Origin: Aurelia coerulea
Lineage: Eukaryota > Cnidaria > Scyphozoa > Semaeostomeae > Ulmaridae
DNA: 64,000 nt
Assembly: GCA_039566865.1 (NCBI GenBank)
Contig: CM076943.1
Coordinates: forward strand, 12,262,001-12,326,000
Reading direction: 5' to 3'
Part shown: positions 57,270 to 64,000 of the stretch, piece after piece
Numbering within the stretch: the stretch's first letter is position 1
Layout: every line of letters begins with the position of its first letter
Translations under genes and position numbers: made by a program
Notes under the pieces: generated by a model
What the model was told of the DNA's origin: nothing
Database searches by the model: none
The model's input: only the letters and a program-made list of their open reading frames with translations

Positions 57270-59008
57270 TGAAAATGCGGCATGGAAATCTGATTTTGAG
57301 CAACAGAACCTTACATAGCATCATGGTATTTTTAGCAAGAAAATTATAATTTGCATTTCATATGAAAGTTCGAGTTCTATACCACATAAAAGCTCCATCA
57401 AGTTGGCAAGAAACCAACTTGAGTGACATAGCAGTATCAAAGCTCAATCCAATGGTCCGTCGTAGTGATTTCAGAGTAGGCTTCAAAAACTCATAACTTC
57501 TAAAAGCAAAAATTCAAAGCCATTTCAAAACTGACCAATATGTCTAAAATCAGTTCGGTCCTTGACACAAATGCACGTTGAAAATTTTCGCGATTCGTGT
57601 TATGATCAAAGTTCGACGATTTTTCAAAAAATGCAAGTCCTTTTTACTCATTCGGTAAAGTGCTATCAGATTATCAAGACATAGTGCAACATATAAGGGT
57701 TTATGGAGTGAGTTGACATTCAACGCATAAAAACAGCTACGCTCTTTCCAAATGTGAAGGCCCTTTTTGGAGTCTGTTGCATAACAGATCATTGAAAATA
57801 TCACGAGAATTAGGTCTTCCTTGATTATCGATTTTTCATAGTTTCTTGCATTGAAATTTGATACCTTCCCTCGCAGTTGGCTGATTGGGGCGACTTTCTT
57901 ATGCAAAGTAAGTGTTTCGCTACCTAAAGTACTTTAGCCTCAGTCTAGTTTGTAAGTCCATCTACCTTTTAGTTGGACATGTAGTGTAGCATAGACAGAC
58001 AGAGCAGAAACTGCGTTAAATGACGCACGCAATGCTGCATTCAGACGTTAGGAAGTGTTTTTGAAACGATAAATCAAGAGGCTGTGGCCTAAGGAAGAAA
58101 ATATTAAGTGTTGGCTTATTTCAGGCTCTGTTGCAAGGAGCCAGGGGGACGACTTTTCGCCCCCATGCACGCATTTTCTGTTCTGTCGCATAGACACAGA
58201 CTCGCAATCTTATTGAATGCACAGACGGCCAACCGCGCTAACTTGTGACCTCAACATTCAGGTAGCATCACGTAACAAGTAACGTGCTCGTACAGACTAA
58301 TTGAAAACACAGCAAGATGGAAACGTGAGATTATTGGTAAGTAAATTCACCGGAGGCCTTCCCAGGGGGGATCGAAGTTCCCTTGTTCTTTTTCCACTTA
58401 GTTCCTTTTCCACTTGTTCCCTTGTCCCTCGTTGGACAAATTTGCTAATTCATCAATTTGTTCAGCAAAATATCATTGTTGGAAAATGTGTTCCCCTGTC
58501 CCCAGACTATTTTGACAAATGTTCCCTTGTTTCCAGCCAGACATTTTCCAGCCAGCTTTTTTCAAAGAGAGGGAGAAGATTGCAAAATGCATTTTCTAGG
58601 TCCCTTATATAAAAAAAAAATCGTACTGCCACTAACTAGCTTTGTCATGTTCAGGAACCCAAATATCGAAGTTGCATCGGTGTTTTCAGCCGAAAATTTA
58701 GATAATCTGTCCTCAAAAAGAAGATAGCACGTTTTCACTGTACCAGTAGGGTTTTGATCCGTTCTAAATTTTTTACGGTTACGGCTCCAGAACAATATTG
58801 TTCCCTTTAGCCTTCATTTTTATATTGTACCTCACCTTGCCCTCATCATGCCCTTGTCTGCAATTGAAGGCAATTTGACTAGCATGCCAATAGCCCCAAG
58901 TCTGCTAATTACCAAAACAAAACGAAACTTTAACCTTTTTATTGATACGTTACCAAAGTGTCACGAATTGGGCGTCTACACTATCCAAGACTGTTACGGA
59001 TAAAACTC
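57270..59008. other. No gene seen
   Basis: AT-rich sequence without a convincing exon, RNA or structured repeat. The 58370-58560 stretch repeats the words CCTTGTTC and TTCCCTTG loosely. Confidence 0.4.
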
Positions 59009-59315
59009 AGGGAGGGGGGGGGGGTACTTGACTTAAATTTGTACAAGGGTATGCAAACTAGAGAAAAAATTTACACGGCTCCAGAATTTTCCCTCCAAAC
59101 GATAGCTGACTCTTTGAAAAAATTGATGAAAAGTATACTCAAAACAGAAATTCAACTGAGCAATGAGGCGATCTAACAAAATAGTCCCTTTTGACATGTT
59201 CTGACAAAATTTCCCTCTCTTAATACCCAGCGCTAGAACAAAAGAAGTGAAAAGGATACCCTGAAAAATGACACGTCCCCATCGGATAAATATGCTAAGT
59301 AGCCCCCCCCCCGGG
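59009..59315. mobile_element. Degenerate G-run-terminated element
   Basis: The left end is AGGGAGGGGGGGGGGTACTTG and the right end CTAAGTAGCCCCCCCCCCGGG. The interior carries 'GACACGTCCCCATCGG' near the right end, the inverse of the family's GGGGACGTG phrase. The left CCCGGG has decayed and no 8-bp duplication survives. Confidence 0.55.
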
Positions 59316-60015
59316 ACTAAAGAAACAAAAATGCTACGGATTTGCAAGAACAATGCAAACGGGAAGCTGATCCGTTCAACTTTTATTACGGATCCAAAAT
59401 CATATCGGTACAGTGTAAATGGGGTCTAAATCTATCTCAGCCCTTGGCAAGCTCTCGAGCAAACACCAAGCTTCACCCCTCCTCGTAAATTTTACCTTGC
59501 TCTGCTTGGAAACAATTATTTTCAACTTTCAGCGAATGCTCCTCTCAAACAACGCCTGCAACGAGCAGATCCTCCTCCCAAGCAACGTCTCCCTCCCAAG
59601 CAACGTTTTCGACTGTAGCACAACGGAAATTGACTCACAGATAGAAGCAAAATCTGTCAAAGCCACTCCTTGGCAATTCTTGAACATCGTTGAAGTTGTT
59701 ATTTACATAATTTGAACAGTACTTCAGAGATTTGTAGCTCTAAGGTATTATGCAAGATTAACAATACATTTACAGACTATATATTTTTGTTTCAGATATT
59801 TAAAAAACCCATGGAATAAGGATATTTAGTATCGAGCAATGCACTAACACACCATCTTATGCAACTTGTCCGTCGGATTATTTTAGTTTATTCGCATGAC
59901 TAATAGATACATTTTTTTTAATATTGATTTTGTATTAATTTGAATAAATTGAGCAAACTTTTTCTGTTGCCCATCCATACAGCTATTCTATTCTTCAGAT
60001 GATAATACGATGAAG

Positions 60016-60205
60016 GCGGGGGGGGGGGGGGGGGGGGATCTTTCAAATTTAGCATAATGGTTAGGCTCATTAGCGGACAAACTAGGAAGCTGTTGGCGGT
60101 AGCCCCCAAAGTTGGGACATTTATCGGCCTTTTTCGGGCAAAGATCCACCCCCAGTCGGGCAAAAATGTTGGTAAACAATGGATTTTCTGTCGAGCAGCC
60201 CCCTA
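60016..60205. mobile_element. Relative of the 12354 MITE with a 19-base-class G run
   Basis: Shares 'AGTCGGGCAAAA' and 'AAACAATGGATTTT' followed by GTCG(A/G)GCAGCCCCC with the 12354-12527 element. A very long G homopolymer marks the left part. Ends and duplication are not clear. Confidence 0.5.
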
Positions 60206-60586
60206 GAAACAAACTTGTGACATTCGGAATAAAATAACAACAGATCGGCCTTTTTTAATGGTACCACGTGGATTTTTGCCATGGAGCTTATCTCGTAGTA
60301 GCAGAATGGGTGTCACCACTAATCGCGACCAGTATTGACGTCATTTGTAGAATAGTCGTTGTAACTTCGGACCATAGAAATGCTTCGGACCATCAGATTT
60401 GTGAAAGAAAAACGAACTAAAAGTAATGGTATGATGAGTGCTTTTGCTTTTTTGACAGAAGCCTTGGAGCATTTCAAGCAAACAGTATACGAAAAAGAAC
60501 CAAATATTTGAAGAACTACGAGTCATAGAATCCTTGCAAAAATTCAGTAAAAATCCACACGGTACAAATATGAGAATTCTAGTACT

Positions 60587-62875
60587 CTATTCCTTTAATG
60601 GTCTATGAAAAACTTGAAATGTTTTATCATAGGGAGGAACCCAGCTAATCATTTTTTGGGGCTTCATGCTGACATCATCAAACCCATTTTGCAAACCTTG
60701 AAGGGCTAAAGATGATACAAGTTTAGTTAAGGGTGTCGCGTCATTTGAATTTCGTAATTGTTCTAATGGTATCCATTGGCATTTTGCAATTTCATTTGGG
60801 CATATAGTTATTTCGAAGGACAAAGGACTAAGGTGGCAAATGAAATACAAATCTGATTGGTCAAATCCCATTCGATGCTGCTGTCGAAATGTTAACAATG
60901 ACTTGAATTCTGGAAAGAAAGAACGGAAATATGTAAAATATCCGCTACTGTTCACTCAGACTGTTCACTCGTAACCAAGGTAACACTCACACGATACCGA
61001 ACGATAACGATTTGAAAACGGTGAAAAATGTGACAGCAGCAAAATTCTAGCTTGCGTAGAAATTTGGCAGTTGCAACCTCCCTAAGAATTTGATGCCAAA
61101 TATATGAACTTATGACTATGATATGAACCTACACCTTAGAATCAATCAGAAGAATGTTCCGTTTTCATCGTTTTCAGTTGTTCACACGATGCCTTTGGTG
61201 AAGGTGAAGTTGCGGTTTTTAGCGCCAAGCGCTGGGACCACAGAAGTAGTTAAGCGCTAATCGAGTCCACGACCCCTTGTCAAGACGCTCAAGTGGTGGG
61301 CCTCTACCAGGTATCGAACCCTGTTCGCCTGACTGTTCTGGCTGCAAAGGCAGAGGATTACACCACTGTGCCACAACACCTTTTTCAAAGTGTGCCGGTT
61401 AGAGTTGTGTTTTCAAAATCTGCCGGCAGAAAATGCATTGTTTTCGTGTGAACGAGAGGCCTATCCGTAAAGTGTTCACCGTTTTCAAATTGTGCCGGTA
61501 TCGTGTGAATGCAGTCTCAGACATTAAACTGAGTGTAAGAATTATAGAAAAAATAGCTCTGGATGCAAAGACCCAAAGACCCAACGAAGCAATGCACTAA
61601 CAATCTAAAAGCGTTCTTACAATACGAGTACCGTAAATCCTCGAGTAAATTTGCAAATTTGGATATTCGGATGGGAGGTTATTCAACGTTAGGGGGGGGG
61701 GGCCTTAATCAAGGGCCTTAATCGCCTTTGTATTCTACAAAGAAAATTGAATTGAATCGAGGGGCAGACTTATTGAATAGTAAGGTAGATGCTTGATGGC
61801 ATACTGCCATTCTAGCTGATAAAGGAATGAAGAAAGTGAAAACATGTCAATTTTAAACCAGAATTCACAAGAAAGGATAAATAAAAAGTGTAACATTGAA
61901 CTATAACGACAATAAACATGATACCAAGACAAAGAATGTCAAAAGCTGTGCAAAATTCATCCTTGAGCTTATTTGTTAATCTCAGTTATGAGACGGGGTC
62001 TCGTTTGGGGGATGGGGCTCATTCGAAGGCAAGGGCTTAATGGGGTTAATCGAGAATTTCCAATAAGGAAATGAATTGTCAACTGTCACAGAATGTCGCT
62101 GTAGATCTTCCCAACGAGGATTACATTCCCAATAAACTTTCGGAGAAAATCCCTTTGATGTGGTTTGTCTTATATACTGTAACGGAGCCCGTTTGGTTGT
62201 CAGTTTTAGACCGTTCTCTCCACGTCGTTTTCGGATTTATTAGCTTAGTCTCTGTGTGCAGCAGTCCAGGCTGTTTTAGTAGAGCCATAGCTCTCCCTCC
62301 CCTAGGACCGTCGAGTGGGGGGGGTAGCCAGGGTAGTTACCAGGGGGCCCAGGGCATCTGGGGGCCCGCAAGAGATAAGGTTTGTATTTTGTCTTTGTTG
62401 TAGTTTTCTTTCAGGAACGTTTTCAGGCCCGCGGGCTCACTGAGATTCTAAATAAACTCTAAAGGCAGCGTTTTACTAGTGCATAGGAGGGCGTGGCCCA
62501 AGGATAAAAAGACGTGGTAAAAAATTGTCCCGTTTCCCCCTTTCCAGCCATCACCCTGGGACCCCGCCCCTTTCTCGACGGCCCTGCTCTCCCCTCTCGA
62601 CTCTCCTCAAATGCTGGAGAGGAGCCATTGATTACTCTCCTGATATCCAATTGATGACCTTGAAATCTCTTTTTCTCTTTTCTCTCTATCCATTCATGTA
62701 GAAATAGCTGGCCTAAACATATACAAGGATTTAATGCCCTACTGCTAAAAATCTTACAGTTAGGCCTGTTGCAGTGGAAGTATGTGAAAATGAACGTCTA
62801 GAAGTGAATACCAAAGCAGAGGCATACCTGATTCTATTCCTGTTTCCTCTCTAACTTCCCGGACGGCAGTCTCAC
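60587..62875 (-). CDS. NUDT6: NUDT6-like Nudix hydrolase, last two exons
   Basis: The upstream exon 62828-62875 (CATTTTTAG| to |GTATGC) encodes GETAVREVREETGIES, the Nudix box core (REVREETG). The terminal exon 60587-60909 (TTTCTTTCCAG|) joins in phase as ES-EFKSLLTFRQQH. It continues with SDLYFICHLSPLSFEI, KCQWIPLEQL and a C-terminus of about 110 residues ending RPLKE. The order and spacing match the C-terminal half of animal NUDT6 (the GFG / FGF2-antisense protein). Nudix enzymes hydrolyse nucleoside diphosphates linked to other groups; the substrate here is unknown. The intron is about 1.9 kb and contains a SINE. N-terminal exons must lie beyond 64000, so the gene is incomplete here. Confidence 0.85.
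61197..61382 (-). mobile_element. tRNA-derived SINE in the Nudix intron
   Basis: On the minus strand it begins GGTGTTGTGGCACAGTGGTG, with A box TGGCACAGTGG (61363-61373) and a perfect B box GGTTCGATACC (61310-61320). A body of about 110 bp follows, ending near 'CAGCGCTTGGCGCTAAAAAC'. Its best relative is 56560-56745. Confidence 0.7.
61383..62827. other. Remaining Nudix intron, no other gene
   Basis: Contains G-run patches near 61692 and 62315 and GC-rich transposon-like DNA at 62280-62640. No exon recognised. Confidence 0.35.
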
Positions 62876-62999
62876 CTAAAAATGAAGCACCAATATAATT
62901 AACGCACATCCTGAACGAAAGTGTTGACTGACAGTGCACTTTCGATTTTGGCATTTTTGGGGCGGGCTTTCTTTGTGGGAATGCAACAAAGAAAACATT

Positions 63000-63125
63000 T
63001 AAGTATTTGCCGCTCATGTGGGTGGGATTAAGGTGCAAATTTATCCGAAACAAGGGTCATTTTTCGCCACATTTCCTTAAACGTGGGTCTGTTTTGGCTG
63101 AAATGGTGAAAAATCACCAAAGACC
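63000..63125. mobile_element. Fragment of the G-run-terminated family
   Basis: Matches the middle of the 6832 and 46698 copies: GCCGCTCATGTGGGTGGG, 'AAACAAGGGTCATTTTTCG' and 'TTGGCTGAAATGG'. The G-run ends are gone. Confidence 0.55.
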
Positions 63126-63145
63126 GATATCTTTCCGTGAAAAAT

Positions 63146-63247
63146 TCTGCATGCGTGCAGACTCCATTGGTTTCTTTCAGAGAAGTTCCCCCTCTGGTAG
63201 AAGAGCAGAAACTTCTCTGAAAACAGTCGAGTCTGCACGCAGGCTAG
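63146..63247. mobile_element. Short MITE related to the 53763 element
   Basis: The inverted ends are GCATGCGTGCAGACTC and GAGTCTGCACGCAGGCTA. The inner hairpin is TTTCAGAGAAGTT/AACTTCTCTGAAA. Confidence 0.6.
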
Positions 63248-63690
63248 ACTGATAATATGTTCGTAGGTTATCGCTATTGATAGACTGATGGACGCTATAA
63301 CTACGACTCAAGGCCATACGCTTCCAGAAACGGACATGGCCTAAATCACCTGCTATTTTTTCTCGAAACCACCGACCCTAAAACGCTGCAAAAAGTGGTT
63401 TTCCTGCCTAAAGTGCTACACTGCAAAACAAGCTATCAGTACTTAGATGAATGTTTCTTCGAGCTATCAAAGCAAAAAACTCCGAGCTGTAAGTGATATT
63501 TTGGTTGTTTGGGGGGCAAAAGATCTTGTAAATTAGCTCGCTACCTTGAGATTTTGGCAGGAATCTTTTGCCGTTTTGAGAAGAATTTAGCAATAAGGCC
63601 CTCACTGGAGCGACAACAACAACATCAATTCACTTCAATTAGATGAGAGTAAGTTGAGGGTCCTTGTGTAGTGAGGCTACACACAGGCTA

Positions 63691-63867
63691 CAAAATTCAG
63701 CAAGACCGAATTATATCTTTGCCGCTGACCGACAGGACCGTGCGCCCCCGCAGTTAGTTGGAATCTATGAATCTGGAAAGCTGCCAGGAAAACGAACAAT
63801 AGATTTTCGAAGATTCCCGACTCCTGGGAACTGGCCTATTGTCTTCGGTACTTGGCCAAATACACAG
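63691..63867 (+). CDS. Possible exon of an unidentified gene
   Basis: Open, protein-like reading frame (NYIFAADRQDRAPPQL, then RRFPTPGNWPIVFGTWPNT) between an AAAATTCAG acceptor-like site and CACAG|GTTGGA. The donor is weak and no partner exon is visible. It could be an exon of a gene running off the right edge or a chance frame. Confidence 0.25.
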
Positions 63868-64000
63868 GTTGGAAGTTGAAAATTACTTGGACGAAAGCTG
63901 AAGTTAATCAAACACTTTAAAATGCTCCAAAAACGTGGAATAAATATCGTGTGGTGATTGTCAAAAAAGACGAAGAATTCAAGGATTTAATGTTTTGCAA

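Overview
This is nuclear DNA from an animal, most likely an anthozoan cnidarian such as a stony coral. The organism call is an inference. It rests on spliced host genes with GT-AG introns, APE-type LINE retrotransposons, a cnidarian-style tyrosine recombinase gene, tRNA-derived SINEs, and intronless or nearly intronless membrane-protein genes. The host-gene content is low. Most of the window is layered mobile-element debris in AT-rich DNA.

Host genes. (1) An intact intronless SLC7-type amino-acid transporter lies at 9405-10925 (+). (2) A very large exon at 37892-41421 (+) encodes a beta-helix, Cys-rich, multi-pass membrane protein. Its likely signal-peptide exon is at 34358-34415. (3) A five-exon gene encoding about 257 residues of unknown family spans 44793-56195 (+); I assembled it from splice sites with matching phase. 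(4) The last two exons of a NUDT6-like Nudix hydrolase lie at 60587-62875 (-), with its 5' exons beyond the right edge.

Region by region. 1-3.5 kb: a broken LINE (-) interrupted by a 261-bp TIR element with a 4-bp TTGT duplication. 4.3-8.6 kb: G-run-ended elements and two foldbacks, one 1.9 kb long. 13.3-18.6 kb: a three-level nest, in which a tyrosine recombinase gene (-) is split by a LINE (+), itself split by an 873-bp TTAA-flanked element. 18.5-22 kb: a 210-bp tandem repeat, a TTAA element and a 1.16-kb element with long TIRs and a 10-bp duplication. 24.1-31.8 kb: trinucleotide-based satellites, including one 6.65-kb minisatellite of roughly 66-69-bp units, running into a truncated LINE. 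34-57 kb: introns and intergenic DNA full of palindromic MITEs, SINEs and LINE 3' ends. 57-64 kb: mostly sparse sequence with the Nudix gene.

Main discovery candidate. A family of short elements (287-440 bp) begins and ends in CCCGGG followed or preceded by long G/C runs. They are flanked by 8-bp target duplications that can be read directly at four loci, with a fifth imperfect. One copy sits in one arm of a palindrome whose other arm preserves the empty site. Several insertions here can be proven from the window alone because removing the element and one duplication restores a LINE reading frame or a palindrome arm.
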